From Labrys monachus (GTDB lineage Bacteria; Pseudomonadota; Alphaproteobacteria; Rhizobiales; Labraceae), in assembly GCF_030814655.1 (NCBI RefSeq), contig NZ_JAUSVK010000001.1, positions 2,499,501-2,563,500 of the forward strand: a stretch of 64,000 bases of DNA. The letters run 5' to 3'. The notes below the pieces were generated by a model that was not told the origin of the DNA, ran no database searches, and saw only the letters and a list, made by a program, of their open reading frames with translations. Positions 24,933 through 34,315 of the stretch are shown piece after piece. The position numbers and the translations under genes were made by a program. Position 1 is the first letter of the stretch. The number at the start of each line of letters is the position of its first letter.

Positions 24933-25315
24933 ACCGGATCGTCGCCGCCGGCCTCGGCTGCCGCCGCCATTGCAGTGCGGAGGAGATCGCCGCGCTGGTG
25001 AGGCAGGCGCTGGCGCAGGTGGACCTTGCGCCCGGCGATCTCACGGGCCTGTTCGCCCCCGCCTTCAAGCAGGGCGAGAGCGGCCTCGCCGCCGCGGCGC
25101 TCGCCCTCGGCGTGCCCCTGGTGCTGATGCCGGATGCCGCCCTCAAGGGGGCCGAGCCGCGGGCGCTGACGCGGTCCGAACGCGTGGTGGCCCTCACGGG
25201 CCTCGGCAGCGTCGCCGAGACCGCGGCCCTGGCCGGGGCGGGCGAACGGTCGCGCCTGCTGCAGGCCCGCCTCGCCAGCGCCAACGCGACCTGCGCCATC
25301 GCGGTGAGCGAATGA
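24929..25315 (+). CDS. cobE: Cobalamin biosynthesis protein CobE (CbiG C-terminal-like)
   Basis: 128 residues. [20 protein letters not shown] at the start and [20 protein letters not shown] are typical of the CbiG C-terminal/CobE domain. CobE is needed for full aerobic synthesis and has been linked to intermediate handling, but no reaction is assigned. Coupled to cobL by an ATGA overlap and followed after 112 bases by cobM. Confidence 0.9.
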   Translation: MNRIVAAGLGCRRHCSAEEIAALVRQALAQVDLAPGDLTGLFAPAFKQGESGLAAAALALGVPLVLMPDAALKGAEPRALTRSERVVALTGLGSVAETAALAGAGERSRLLQARLASANATCAIAVSE

Positions 25316-25427
25316 GACCGCAATCTGCAACGCGGCCATCCGGTCCGCTCCTATTTTCGCCGAAGATGCGGACAGGCGACATGGCAAACCAATCGCCGGG
25401 ATGTCCGCCCGCCCTGGGGAACTGCCC

Positions 25428-26189
25428 ATGACCGTCCATTTCATCGGCGCCGGCCCCGGCGCGCCCGACCTCATCACCGTGCGCGGGCGGGACCTCGTGG
25501 CCCGGTGCCCGGTCTGCCTCTATGCCGGCTCGCTGGTCCCCGCCGAGATCGTGGCTCTCGCGCCGCAGCATGCCCATATCGTCGACACCGCCCCCCTGAC
25601 GCTCGACCTCATCATCGCCGAGATCGAGGCCGCCCACGCGCGAGGGCAGGATGTCGCCCGGCTGCATTCGGGCGATCTTTCGATCTGGAGCGCGCTCGGC
25701 GAGCAGACGCGGCGTCTGCGGGCGCTCGGCATACCCTATACGGTCACGCCTGGGGTGCCTTCCTTCGCCGCTGCGGCGGCCGTGCTCGGACGGGAGCTGA
25801 CCCTGCCGGAGGTCGCGCAGTCGGTCGTGCTGACCCGGACCTCCGGCCGGGCCTCGGCCATGCCGCCGCGCGAGACGCTGGAGGCCTTTTCGGAGACCGG
25901 CGCCACGCTCGCCGTCCATCTATCCATTCATGCCCTGCCGCGCGTGGTGGCGGAGACCAAGCCGCATTACGGCGAGGACTGCCCGGTCGCCATCGTCTTC
26001 CGGGCGACATGGCCGGACGAGCGCGTCGTCACCGGCACGCTCGGCGACATCGAGGCCCGGCTGGCGGCCGAACCGATGGAGCGCACGGCGCTGATCCTGA
26101 TCGGCCGCACGCTCGGCGCGGAGGATTTTCGGGACAGCGCGCTCTACGACGCCGACTACCGGCGGCGTTATCGCGGGTTCGAAGGATAG
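25428..26189 (+). CDS. cobM: Precorrin-4 C11-methyltransferase
   Basis: 253 residues, SAM-dependent methyltransferase acting on C11 of precorrin-4. [50 protein letters not shown] and [19 protein letters not shown] are the CobM/CbiF signatures. The chosen ATG places the SAM motif three residues in, as is usual; a start 27 bases upstream would add residues without homology. cobF, cobA, cobB, cobQ, cobD, cobS and cobT are not in this window. Confidence 0.95.
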   Translation: MTVHFIGAGPGAPDLITVRGRDLVARCPVCLYAGSLVPAEIVALAPQHAHIVDTAPLTLDLIIAEIEAAHARGQDVARLHSGDLSIWSALGEQTRRLRALGIPYTVTPGVPSFAAAAAVLGRELTLPEVAQSVVLTRTSGRASAMPPRETLEAFSETGATLAVHLSIHALPRVVAETKPHYGEDCPVAIVFRATWPDERVVTGTLGDIEARLAAEPMERTALILIGRTLGAEDFRDSALYDADYRRRYRGFEG

Positions 26190-26241
26190 GACGCGGCTTT
26201 CCGGCTCGCCCCCGAACGCCCCGCTCCCGCGTCCGGGCGCT

Positions 26242-28002
26242 TCACGAGACCCATGCGACGCCGAAGCCGGGCAGTTCCACCCGGCGGTCGGCGGCCGCCG
26301 GCACCGGCGCAAAGCCGTTGCGGCCGAGGATCTCGACGCCGTTCCAGGCACCGTCCGGAAAGGCGATCGCCGCGCTCTCGGCCTGGAGATTGGCGACCGC
26401 GAGAGCCGGGGTGTCGGCGGAGGCGAACAGCAGGCCCAGCCATCGCGGCTGGTTCGACCATGTCACCCGGTGCACGCGGGCGCGGTCGCATCCGGCGAGG
26501 CGCCGGAACAGGTGGCCGGCGGGCGTCATCTCGCCATCGCTGCGGACGAAGCCCTTCGGCCCCTCGGGTTCGAAGAAGGCCAGGCTGTCGACTTGGTCGT
26601 GCAGGAAGCCGACGACGGTTCCGAGCATCCAGGCGGCCGCGATCGGCCGGCCCTGGCGCGGATCGGGCGGCGCGGAGCGGGCGCGCCCTTCCGGCGAGGT
26701 CGCGTTCGGATTGTAGCGGAAGCCGAGGGTGATCGGGCCGATCTCGAATTTCCGCCCCGGCCAGCGCGCCTGCGCCGTGCGCAGGATGTCGCCGAGCGGC
26801 TCGGTGGTCTCGCCGATGGTGTCGTCGTCGAAGCCGTGCACGGTCGGATTGGAGGTCCAACCGAGGACGTCGACATTGGAGGGAGGATCCGAGCGGTTGA
26901 GCTCGGTGAAGAAGGCGCCCGTCCCGCCGCCGATGGCGACGCCCGGAAGAAGAGCCCGCGCCGCCTCGATCGCCGCCTCGTCCCGGTCCCACAGCGTCAG
27001 GCGGACATCCGGCCTCTCGGCCAGCACGGGCGCCAGGGCCTCGATCAGAGTGCGCGTGGCTTCCGGCGGCGCGGCGCGCATGTCGAGGCGCACGGGCCCG
27101 CTCGTCGCCGGCATCTTCGCCGCGACCTGCGCGGCGGCGTCGGCCATGGTCGGGTCGACCTCGATCGCCAGCAGGTCCGGGCGCAGCAGCCCGACGGCCT
27201 CGGCGAAGCGCGGGCCGGGCATGGCCGGCGCGGAGGCGACGCCGATCGCCGGCAGCAGGAAGGCGGGGCCGACCCAGGAAGCCGAGACGGATTTCGTTCT
27301 GCCGCCGGTCTTGCCGGCCGCCGCGTCCCCGGCCGCCGCGGCCAGCCGGATGCGCACGGTCTGGGTGATGCCGTCCGGCCCCACGACATAGGGGAAGGGC
27401 AGGCGCAGCGGGCGGCAATAGGTCTTGTAGGACGCGTCGGTCCAGTTGCGCTGGTCCTCGCATTCGAAGACCTCGCCCTCGAAGCCGATCTCGACACCAT
27501 GTCCGGCGCCGGTCTCATAGGCCATGCCGGCGATGTCGAAGAAAGGCTGGTGCGGGCTGACGAGATCCGGGAAGACGGAGTCCTCCGCCTCCTCCCGATC
27601 GGGATGGACGATGCGCACCGGGCGGTTGCGCGAGGCTTCCAGCCCGTGCAGCACGACGAAGCCGGTCCGGTTGGTGTGGAAGCCCTCGCGGGACGAGGCT
27701 TGCAGATGGCCCTCGATCGTCTCACCCCGGATGGTCCAGCGCAGCGACCAGTCCAGCGTTGCCCCGCCCTGCAAGAGCCGGCCTTCGCTGTCGATGCGGA
27801 TCGACGCGTCGTCCCGGCTGATCCGCGGCGTGGCCTCCAGGGAGGGCGTGCCCCAATTGGCGTCCCGCACGGCGAACCCGATGCCGCGGAAGATCTCCTC
27901 GCCCGCCATGCGGACGGCCCTGAGGAAACTGCCGTTGGGATCGAGGGCGAAGGCGATGCTGCCGAGCGTGAAGGTTTGCGGCTGCGCTCCCTTGTCGGTC
28001 AT
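26242..28002 (-). CDS. apnL: D-apionate lactonase-like protein
   Basis: 586 residues, cytoplasmic (no signal peptide). Segments such as NRTGFVVLHGLEASRNRPV, PDLVSPHQPFFDIAGMAY and DQRNWTDASYKTYCRPL recall the D-apionate lactonase (ApnL) family, which hydrolyses apionolactone to D-apionate; a TIM-barrel part follows from about residue 230. The start has a textbook AAAGGAG six bases before ATG; a longer frame upstream lacks homology. It is divergent from a Gfo/Idh/MocA dehydrogenase that resembles D-apiose dehydrogenase, the preceding step. Family recognition is from memory of motifs, so a search should confirm it. Confidence 0.68.
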   Translation of the reverse strand: MTDKGAQPQTFTLGSIAFALDPNGSFLRAVRMAGEEIFRGIGFAVRDANWGTPSLEATPRISRDDASIRIDSEGRLLQGGATLDWSLRWTIRGETIEGHLQASSREGFHTNRTGFVVLHGLEASRNRPVRIVHPDREEAEDSVFPDLVSPHQPFFDIAGMAYETGAGHGVEIGFEGEVFECEDQRNWTDASYKTYCRPLRLPFPYVVGPDGITQTVRIRLAAAAGDAAAGKTGGRTKSVSASWVGPAFLLPAIGVASAPAMPGPRFAEAVGLLRPDLLAIEVDPTMADAAAQVAAKMPATSGPVRLDMRAAPPEATRTLIEALAPVLAERPDVRLTLWDRDEAAIEAARALLPGVAIGGGTGAFFTELNRSDPPSNVDVLGWTSNPTVHGFDDDTIGETTEPLGDILRTAQARWPGRKFEIGPITLGFRYNPNATSPEGRARSAPPDPRQGRPIAAAWMLGTVVGFLHDQVDSLAFFEPEGPKGFVRSDGEMTPAGHLFRRLAGCDRARVHRVTWSNQPRWLGLLFASADTPALAVANLQAESAAIAFPDGAWNGVEILGRNGFAPVPAAADRRVELPGFGVAWVS

Positions 28003-28620
28003 GGACGGCTCCTTTCCCGAGGCCGCGAAGATGTTCGGCCTGTCTTGCATGAAGGCATATGCCGCCGGAGCGGCGGCGAGGTCGTCGTTCAGGCGTTGTC
28101 GGCACGGGGGGCGTCCGGACGATGTCCGGCTATCGGAAGCAGGGCGCGGCCGTCCCCCGGCCGGCCTTCTTGCCGCAACCGCCCCGCCGATGGCAAGATG
28201 CGGCGCAGGGGCGGTCCGGTTTCGGCACCCTATGGCCGCCATCGGGCGGACGCAAGGGATATCGCCGCCGACGCCGCAGGCCTGCAAGTCCATGCAAGTT
28301 GACGGCGCCGGGAGAGGCAATAAAACAGTGTATATCGGCGTTTCGACGTGTTGTGGACAATCCTCAATTCAGTCGGATCCGAATGGAAATGAGGCATGCT
28401 TTTCGATCCGGTGGCCGATCCTGCGGATATTCTGCTGGAAAGGCGCGTTCTGCCGGGAAAATTCGCCTCCGTCGACATTCCGCTGTCCGCCGCCTGGGCA
28501 AAAGGCGGAATACCTCGGGCGCGATTCCGCGTTGCGGCTTGCGGCGAGGCCTCAAATTCGTCCATCTTGGCGCGAAGCGGCGGACATCGGTATCCTCCGC
28601 GACCGCCGAAGGCGGCATGA
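28003..28620. other. Divergent promoter region between apnL- and apsD-like genes
   Basis: About 620 bases without a convincing gene on either strand. An AT-richer stretch near 28315-28400 (AATAAAACAGTGTATATCGG) is the best place for promoters. A 74-codon frame at 28396 has no ribosome binding site or recognisable domain and is not called. No regulator gene is adjacent. Confidence 0.45.
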
Positions 28621-29679
28621 ATGGGGAAGAATATGCGTGGGGCTCTGATCGGTTGCGGTTTTTTCGCCCAGAACCACCTGAATGCATGGCGTGACATGAA
28701 GGCGGACGGCGTGGAGCTCGTTGCCGTCTGCGACATCGATCCGAACAAGGCGGAGGCCGCCGCCAGGCAGTTCGGCATCCCCCGCCACTACACCGATGTC
28801 GCGGCGATGCTCGACGGCGAGAAGCTCGATTTCGTCGACATCGCCACCCGGATGGACACCCACCGGGCCATCGCGACGCAGGTCTTCGCGCGCGGCATCC
28901 CCGCCATCGTCCAGAAGCCTCTCGCTCCGGATTGGGACGAAGCGGTCGCCATCGTCGACGCCGCCGCGGCGGCGGGGGTGGAGATGGCCGTGCACGAGAA
29001 TTTCCGCTACCAGGTGCCGCTCAAGGCGGTCAGGTCGGTGCTGGACAGCGGCGTGATCGGCGAGGTGACCTGGGCGCGCATCTCCTTCCGGACCGGCTAC
29101 GACATCTACCGCAACCAGCCCTATTTCCGGAAGGAAGCCCGCTTCTCGATCCTCGATGTCGGCATCCATGTCCTCGATGTCGCCCGCTTCTATCTCGGCG
29201 AAGTGGAGCGCCTGTCCTGCGAGACGCAGCGGCGCAGCCCGCTCAACCTCGGCGAGGATACCGCCACCATGATGCTGCGCCACACATCCGGCGCCGTCAG
29301 CATCGTGGAGAACACCTATGAGAGCCGCGAGCTGCCCGATCCCTTCCCGCAGACCCTCCTCGTCATCGAAGGCACGCGCGGCGCCATCCGCATGAATCCG
29401 GGCTTCCGTATGGTCGTCACCAGCGATGGCGTGACGAGCGAGCGAATCGTCGATTCGCCCCTGCTGCCCTGGACCGCGCATCCCTGGCATATCGCCCAGG
29501 AAAGCGTGCTGCTGACCCAGCGCGCCATCATCGGCGCCTGGCGGGAGAAGCGGGCGGCCGACACCAGCGGCGAGGACAACCTCAAGACTTTCGCGCTGGT
29601 CGAAGCCGCCTACGAGGCGGCGCAGACGCATCAGGCGGTCGCCCCGCCGCAGCACCGGAGCCTGAAGGTTTCGGGCTGA
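28621..29679 (+). CDS. apsD: Gfo/Idh/MocA oxidoreductase, probable D-apiose dehydrogenase
   Basis: 352 residues. The N-terminal Rossmann fold opens with RGALIGCGFFAQNHLNAWRD; QKPLAPDWDEA holds the conserved Lys-Pro of the family, and VHENFRYQVPLKAVRSVLDS plus DVGIHVLDVARFYLGEV cover the catalytic His/Lys region. The opening and ENFRYQ segment resemble D-apiose dehydrogenase, which oxidises D-apiose to the lactone that ApnL opens. An ATG 12 bases downstream (after GGGGAAG) is an equally good start. No downstream apionate enzymes are present nearby. Confidence 0.7.
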   Translation: MGKNMRGALIGCGFFAQNHLNAWRDMKADGVELVAVCDIDPNKAEAAARQFGIPRHYTDVAAMLDGEKLDFVDIATRMDTHRAIATQVFARGIPAIVQKPLAPDWDEAVAIVDAAAAAGVEMAVHENFRYQVPLKAVRSVLDSGVIGEVTWARISFRTGYDIYRNQPYFRKEARFSILDVGIHVLDVARFYLGEVERLSCETQRRSPLNLGEDTATMMLRHTSGAVSIVENTYESRELPDPFPQTLLVIEGTRGAIRMNPGFRMVVTSDGVTSERIVDSPLLPWTAHPWHIAQESVLLTQRAIIGAWREKRAADTSGEDNLKTFALVEAAYEAAQTHQAVAPPQHRSLKVSG

Positions 29680-29747
29680 ACAGACGGCGTGGGGACTGCC
29701 CCAATGGCTGCGCCGGTCGTCAGACCGGCACACCGAAGGGGCCGCGC

Positions 29748-30051
29748 TCAGCCGCCTCTGCCGACCATGATGGCTTCATAGTCCCGGCCGCCGGAAAAAT
29801 CCCCAGTATGTCGACCCGGTCTGGCGGCAGTTCGTAGGCGATGACGATGCGACGCCAAAGGGCAGGATCCGCAGGCCGGGCCGCAGATCGGGCCTTTCTG
29901 TGCCGATCATCGGTGCATCGCAGAGATTGCGGCAGGCCTGGCGGATCTCATCGATATAGGTCCGTGCCCGCAGCGGATTGTCCGTCGCGATGAAATCAAA
30001 GATGTCCTCCAGATCGGCTTGGGCCTGGAGCGTGTAGAAAAGCCCTCTCAC
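29748..30051 (-). pseudogene. parE: ParE/RelE-type toxin, frameshifted
   Basis: The first 67 residues are a good ParE toxin (FYTLQAQADLEDIFDFIATD through DLRPGLRILPFG). The raw frame then turns into unrelated residues and stops at 29776. Adding one base after CCCTTTGGC restores IVIAYELPPDRVDILGIF, and one more T in the run ATTTTTCC restores SGGRDYEAIMVGRGG before a stop at 29748. Two single-base losses therefore wreck the conserved C-terminal third. The toxin is probably dead; sequencing error in the short homopolymer runs is the alternative. Confidence 0.75.
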
Positions 30052-30314
30052 GGCGACCTCTTTCCGGCGAGGCGATCATCGAAGTGACGACCCATCTCAT
30101 CGTCGCTGATGCGTGTGGGGCTTTCCGCTGCGGCGTTGATGCGGTCGGAAATATTCCTGAGCCTGTCGCTCCGCTCGCGCTCCTTGTCCTGCCAGTCGCG
30201 GACTGCTTCGCGGATCACCTCGCTATTCGATGCATATCGGCCGCCCATCACGGCCTGGCGGATCATCTGCGCCATGTCCTTCGGGAGGCTGATGCTGAGC
30301 TTTTCGGTTTCCAT
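30048..30314 (-). CDS. parD: ParD-type antitoxin
   Basis: 88 residues with an N-terminal ribbon-helix-helix (EKLSISLPKDMAQMIRQAV, then YASNSEVIREAVRDWQD) and a charged, likely disordered tail that would wrap the toxin. It precedes and overlaps the toxin gene by four bases, the usual ParDE order, and normally represses the pair. The antitoxin frame is intact while the toxin is frameshifted. Confidence 0.88.
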   Translation of the reverse strand: METEKLSISLPKDMAQMIRQAVMGGRYASNSEVIREAVRDWQDKERERSDRLRNISDRINAAAESPTRISDDEMGRHFDDRLAGKRSP

Positions 30315-30519
30315 GGCAATGTCTCCTGATGCCGCATGCTACCTGGTAGTATCAAGCGGTAGCTTATTTCTGCTGCCGCGGACATTAATTCAACCGCCTG
30401 GGACTCCCCGTCATTCTCCAATTCCGTTTGCGATAACGACAGCAATGTCGGTTCCGCGATATTTCCTGCCGCTCATTTGCGCATTGTGGTCATCCGTCCA
30501 GCAGGTTGCGTTCACCGCG

Positions 30520-31419
30520 ATGCCGTCTCGTCACTTCGTCTATTTCGGCGCGTTCCTGGCGCTCGCCGCCGGCACGGTGTTCTCTTTCGGCAGCGTCACC
30601 GTGCGCTTGTCGCCGCATCTCGACGCGGTGCAGTATCTGCTTTGGCGCGGTCTCGGCCTGCTGCCCCTGATGGTCGCGATGGCGTTGCTGCAGGGACTCT
30701 CGCCGCTTCGCCAGCTGGCGAGGAGCGGCTGGCTCGGCTTCGCCGGCGCGGTCTGCATGACGCTGATGGCCTTCCTCTTCATCTATGCCATGAAGACGAC
30801 GACCATTGCCAATGCCATGCTGTTTTCCAGCGCCGCGCCGCTGATCGGGGCGCTGCTGGCCTGGCTGGTCCTCGGCGAGAGGATCCTCCTCGGCACCTGG
30901 CTCGGCATCGCCGTCGGTGTCGCCGGCCTCCTGGTCATGACCTGGGGGGAACTGGGCAGCGGCGATGCGATCGGCAATCTCGCCGCCTTCGGCACCGGCT
31001 GCGCCTATGGCCTCTATTCCATCATCGCCCGGCTCGGCCGCGACCGCGACATGTCCGGCGTCGTCCTCGGCTGGGCGCTCCTCACCATCGTCAGCTGCGG
31101 CCTGATGCTGTGGATGACGGGTGGGAGCGTGGCGACGCCCATGCCGGAGAACCTCGCCGCCTTGGTGCATGGCGGCGTCTTCATCGGCGGCGGCATGATC
31201 CTGCTCAACCGCGCCGCCCGCTATGTCGGCGCCGGGCAACTCGTCCTGCTGGCGCAGACGGAGACCATCCTCGGCCCGGTCTGGGTGTTTCTCCTGTTCC
31301 AGGAGACGCCGCGGCTGACGACCATCGTCGGCGGCGCCGTGGTGCTGGCCGGCGTGATGCTGGCGGCCTTCGCCCGCGCTTTGCCGGGCGGCGCGGACGC
31401 CGATCCCGCCCGGGCCTGA
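30520..31419 (+). CDS. EamA/DMT superfamily transporter
   Basis: 299 residues with ten hydrophobic segments in two EamA repeats (SFGSVTVRLSPHLDAVQYLL in the first, GTGCAYGLYSIIARLGRDRD opening the second). Inner-membrane exporter or importer of small metabolites; substrate unknown. The ATG 11 residues before the first membrane segment is chosen; the longer open frame upstream reads antisense through the parD region. Convergent with a second DMT transporter 26 bases away. Confidence 0.82.
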   Translation: MPSRHFVYFGAFLALAAGTVFSFGSVTVRLSPHLDAVQYLLWRGLGLLPLMVAMALLQGLSPLRQLARSGWLGFAGAVCMTLMAFLFIYAMKTTTIANAMLFSSAAPLIGALLAWLVLGERILLGTWLGIAVGVAGLLVMTWGELGSGDAIGNLAAFGTGCAYGLYSIIARLGRDRDMSGVVLGWALLTIVSCGLMLWMTGGSVATPMPENLAALVHGGVFIGGGMILLNRAARYVGAGQLVLLAQTETILGPVWVFLLFQETPRLTTIVGGAVVLAGVMLAAFARALPGGADADPARA

Positions 31420-31445
31420 ATTGCGGCCCGAGGCGCCGGAGCCCC

Positions 31446-32327
31446 TTACGTCCGGCGCAGCCCGCCGAGGATGTGCCAGACGACGGCCACGAACACCACG
31501 CAGCCTCCGACCAGAGCGGCGCGCCCCGGATTCTCGGCGAAGATCAGATAGACCCAGAGCGGCGAAAGCACCACGTCCAGCGTGGTGATCAGGCCCGATT
31601 CGGCCGCCGGGATCCGCCGCGCGCCGGCCAGGAACATGAAGAAGGCGAGCGGGATCGAGGTGAAGGCGAAGACGGCGAGCACCAGCCAGTCCTGCGCCGT
31701 CGCGGTGGCGGGTGCGGCGAAGGGAAGGCCCGCCAGGGCCGTGAACAGGCAGCACAGGACGTTGGTCGGCAGCATTTCGAGCCCCGGACGGGCGCGTGCG
31801 ATGATGGCGACGATGGCGAAGGTCAGCGCCATCGCCAGGGCAAGCGCATCGCCGAGCAGGCGGCCCGAGCCGAAGGAGCCGCCCACCATGATGGCGACGC
31901 CGATCAGGGCCGCGAGCGCGGCGGCGAAGGTGCGCAGCGGCACGCTCTCCTTCAGGACGAGCCAGCCCAGCCCGGCGGCGACGAACGGCGTCGTCGCATA
32001 GATCACCGACACGTCGGCGATGCTGGTGTGATAGAGCGCGCCGACGAAGGCCAGCATGGACAGCGAGGCGCAGGCCGCGACGGCGATGCCGAGCCAGCCG
32101 ATCGAGAGGGTGACGGCCAGCGCGTTGCGCCGATGCGTCACCAGGAGGCCCACGATAAGGTAGGCGGCGCCGATGGCCGCGCGCAGGCTGACCGTCGTCC
32201 AGGCATCGATGGAGAGAAGGCGGACATAGATGCCGCTGGCGCTCCAGGCGAGCGCGGAGGCGGCGACGAAAAAGACGCCGATCCGATGGTCGGATCGGTG
32301 GCTCGGCGAATCGGCGATGACGGACAT
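31446..32327 (-). CDS. EamA/DMT superfamily transporter
   Basis: 293 residues, ten predicted membrane segments (FFVAASALAWSASGIYVRLL in the first; SIADVSVIYATTPFVAAGLG at the end of the first EamA repeat; LITTLDVVLSPLWVYLIFAE in the second). Inner membrane, substrate unknown. Only distantly similar to the convergent DMT gene, so a recent tandem duplication is unlikely. Divergent from L-carnitine dehydrogenase. Confidence 0.85.
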   Translation of the reverse strand: MSVIADSPSHRSDHRIGVFFVAASALAWSASGIYVRLLSIDAWTTVSLRAAIGAAYLIVGLLVTHRRNALAVTLSIGWLGIAVAACASLSMLAFVGALYHTSIADVSVIYATTPFVAAGLGWLVLKESVPLRTFAAALAALIGVAIMVGGSFGSGRLLGDALALAMALTFAIVAIIARARPGLEMLPTNVLCCLFTALAGLPFAAPATATAQDWLVLAVFAFTSIPLAFFMFLAGARRIPAAESGLITTLDVVLSPLWVYLIFAENPGRAALVGGCVVFVAVVWHILGGLRRT

Positions 32328-32544
32328 GGAATAACCGCTGGTTGGGCGGCGACATCATCATGGCGCCGGCCGCAAATCCAGACCCGAAGCGACGCATCCC
32401 GGCAAAAACGGAACAGGCGGCATGGCCCGGACCGCCGATGGTCCCCGGGACGCGATCCTGTCGCGCCCGGCCTTGGGCGTGTCGCGTCATGCAAAGGCGC
32501 GGCGGCCTTTGCCCTGTCTATTCCGTTCGAACAGGAGAACGCAG

Positions 32545-33498
32545 ATGGCCATGACCTTGGCGATTGTCGGAACGGGCGTCATCGGCGCCGGCTGGGCGGC
32601 GCGGGCGCTCGCCCATGGGCTCGACGTGGTCGCCTACGACCCCGGCCCCGATGCGGAGGCGAAGTTGCGCGCCGCCGTCGACAATGCCTGGGGCGCGCTG
32701 GAACGCAGCGGCCTGGCGCCGGGCGCCGACCGCAAGCGGCTGAGTTTCGCGGCCAGCGTCGCCGAGGCCGTCGGCAAGGCCGACTTCATCCAGGAGAACG
32801 CACCGGAGCGCGAGGAACTGAAGCAGGATCTGCTCGCCGAGATCGACGCGGCTGCGCCGGCCGGTGCCGTCATCGCCTCCTCGACGTCGGGCCTGCTGCC
32901 GAGCCGCCTGCAGGCGCGGATGCAGCGCCCCGGGCGCCTCGTCGTCGGCCATCCCTTCAATCCCGTCTACCTCCTGCCGCTGGTCGAGGTCCTCGGCGGC
33001 AAGGCGACGTCGCCGGAAGCTGTCGAGACCGCCAAGGCGTTCTATGCTTCCATCGGCATGCGCCCCTTGCACGTGCGCGTCGAGATCGAGGGCTTCGTCG
33101 CCGACCGGCTGATGGAAGCGCTGTGGCGCGAGGCGCTCTGGCTCGTCAATGACGGGGTGGCGACCACCGAGGAAATCGACGCCGCCGTCGTCTATGGCTG
33201 CGGCCTGCGCTGGTCGCTGATGGGCACCTTCCTCACCTTCCACCTCGCCGGCGGCGAAGGCGGCATGCGCCATATGCTGCACCAGTTCGGCCCGGCGCTG
33301 AAGCTGCCCTGGACCAAGCTGGTCGCGCCGGAACTGACCGAGGAATTGATCGACCGCGTCGCCGACGGCTGCGAGCACCAGGCCGCCGGCCGCCCGATCA
33401 AGGAACTGGAGCGCCGCCGCGACGATTTCCTCATCGAGGTGATGGCGCTGGCGAAGAAATACTGGCCCGAAGCCGAGGGGCTGGAGGGAAGGATCTGA
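32545..33498 (+). CDS. lcdH: L-carnitine 3-dehydrogenase
   Basis: 317 residues, 3-hydroxyacyl-CoA dehydrogenase fold. Oxidises L-carnitine to 3-dehydrocarnitine with [22 protein letters not shown] near the N-terminus is the NAD loop; [20 protein letters not shown] contains the conserved catalytic His region and matches carnitine dehydrogenases rather than fatty-acid enzymes, and no thiolase or hydratase partner is present. CAGGAG precedes the ATG by eight bases. The hotdog thioesterase downstream is the usual partner; the dehydrocarnitine-cleaving DUF849 enzyme is not in the window. Confidence 0.85.
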   Translation: MAMTLAIVGTGVIGAGWAARALAHGLDVVAYDPGPDAEAKLRAAVDNAWGALERSGLAPGADRKRLSFAASVAEAVGKADFIQENAPEREELKQDLLAEIDAAAPAGAVIASSTSGLLPSRLQARMQRPGRLVVGHPFNPVYLLPLVEVLGGKATSPEAVETAKAFYASIGMRPLHVRVEIEGFVADRLMEALWREALWLVNDGVATTEEIDAAVVYGCGLRWSLMGTFLTFHLAGGEGGMRHMLHQFGPALKLPWTKLVAPELTEELIDRVADGCEHQAAGRPIKELERRRDDFLIEVMALAKKYWPEAEGLEGRI

Positions 33499-33499
33499 T

Positions 33500-33821
33500 C
33501 CCGGGACCCAGGCTTCCAGCCTGCTTCTCCCGAACCGCGATGTTTCAAGAGCAGGCGTCTCGCCCATATGCGCTAACTTTGCCGACAATAGCGCGATTTT
33601 CCTTCTCCCATGCGGGACTTCGCATTTCCTGCGGAAATGCTGGGGGTGGCGCGAAGCGCCGGATGAGGGTCTAGACTTCTGCAATTCCAGCGCGACTATT
33701 GAGCTATCTGCATTGAAGTTTAGACCCTCATCCCCCTGCCGGGACCTTCTCCCGAACCGGGAGAAGGCGGGTATTTCCGTTATGTTAGCGCATGTGGGCG
33801 GGACGCCTGCGATCCCAGGAT
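33500..33821. repeat. Composite palindromic element, families A, C and B nested
   Basis: From outside in: GGGACCCAGGCTTCCAGCC with GGACGCCTGCGATCCC at the far end (family A-like arms); CGCCCATATGCGCTAAC with GTTAGCGCATGTGGGCG (family C arms); and a family B core (CCGGATGAGGGTCTAGAC.. with ..TTTAGACCCTCATCC and CCTTCTCCCGAACCGGGAGAAGG). Fills the whole gap between lcdH and the thioesterase; its right end, CCAGGA, serves as ribosome binding site of the next gene. Confidence 0.7.
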
Positions 33822-33826
33822 CTTCC

Positions 33827-34294
33827 ATGCATCTCCTCGACGAAACCGTCCGTCCCGAATGGATCGACTATAACGGCCATCTCTATGACGGCTATTACGC
33901 CGTCATCTTCGCGCGAGCGGTCGATGTCTTCGTCGAGCGCATCGGCCTCACGGCCGAGGTCCGCCAGGCGACGCGGCACACCGTCTATACGCTCGAGACC
34001 CATGTGCGCTTCCTGCGCGAGGTCAAGCTCGGGGCGCCGCTCGCCGTCGCCTGCCAGGTGCTGGAGGTCGACGCCAAGCGCGTGCGGGTGTTCCTGTCGA
34101 TGCGCGACACGAGCCGCGACGTCCTTGCGGCGACCTCCGAACAGCTCCTGATGTCGATCGACCAAGGCGGCGAGGCGCCGAAATCCGCGCCCTGGCTGGC
34201 CGAGAGCGGCACGATCCTTGCCGCGCTCGCCCGTGAGGATGCCGGCCTGCCGCTGCCCGAGGGCGCCGGCCGGAGCATCGCGATCAAGCGGTAG
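33827..34294 (+). CDS. Hotdog-fold thioesterase, probable betainyl-CoA thioesterase
   Basis: 155 residues, 4-hydroxybenzoyl-CoA-thioesterase-like. EWIDYNGHLYDGYYAVIF carries the Asp/Asn-Gly-His segment of the active site, and YTLETHVRFLREVKLGAPL the central strand. In carnitine catabolism such enzymes release glycine betaine from betainyl-CoA, and this gene lies downstream of lcdH in the same direction, which is the basis for the call. The ATG right after the palindromic element is used; the next upstream frame runs into the repeat. Confidence 0.72.
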   Translation: MHLLDETVRPEWIDYNGHLYDGYYAVIFARAVDVFVERIGLTAEVRQATRHTVYTLETHVRFLREVKLGAPLAVACQVLEVDAKRVRVFLSMRDTSRDVLAATSEQLLMSIDQGGEAPKSAPWLAESGTILAALAREDAGLPLPEGAGRSIAIKR

Positions 34295-34315
34295 GAAGGG
34301 CTTGCGCCGGCCCGG

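Noticed and set aside
28396-28620. 74-codon frame before the apsD-like gene
   Set aside because: No ribosome binding site, no recognisable domain, and composition typical of chance frames.
30477-33152. 891-codon plus-strand frame and a 666-codon minus-strand frame across the DMT transporters
   Set aside because: They are out of frame with two clear transporters and with lcdH and have shadow-type composition.
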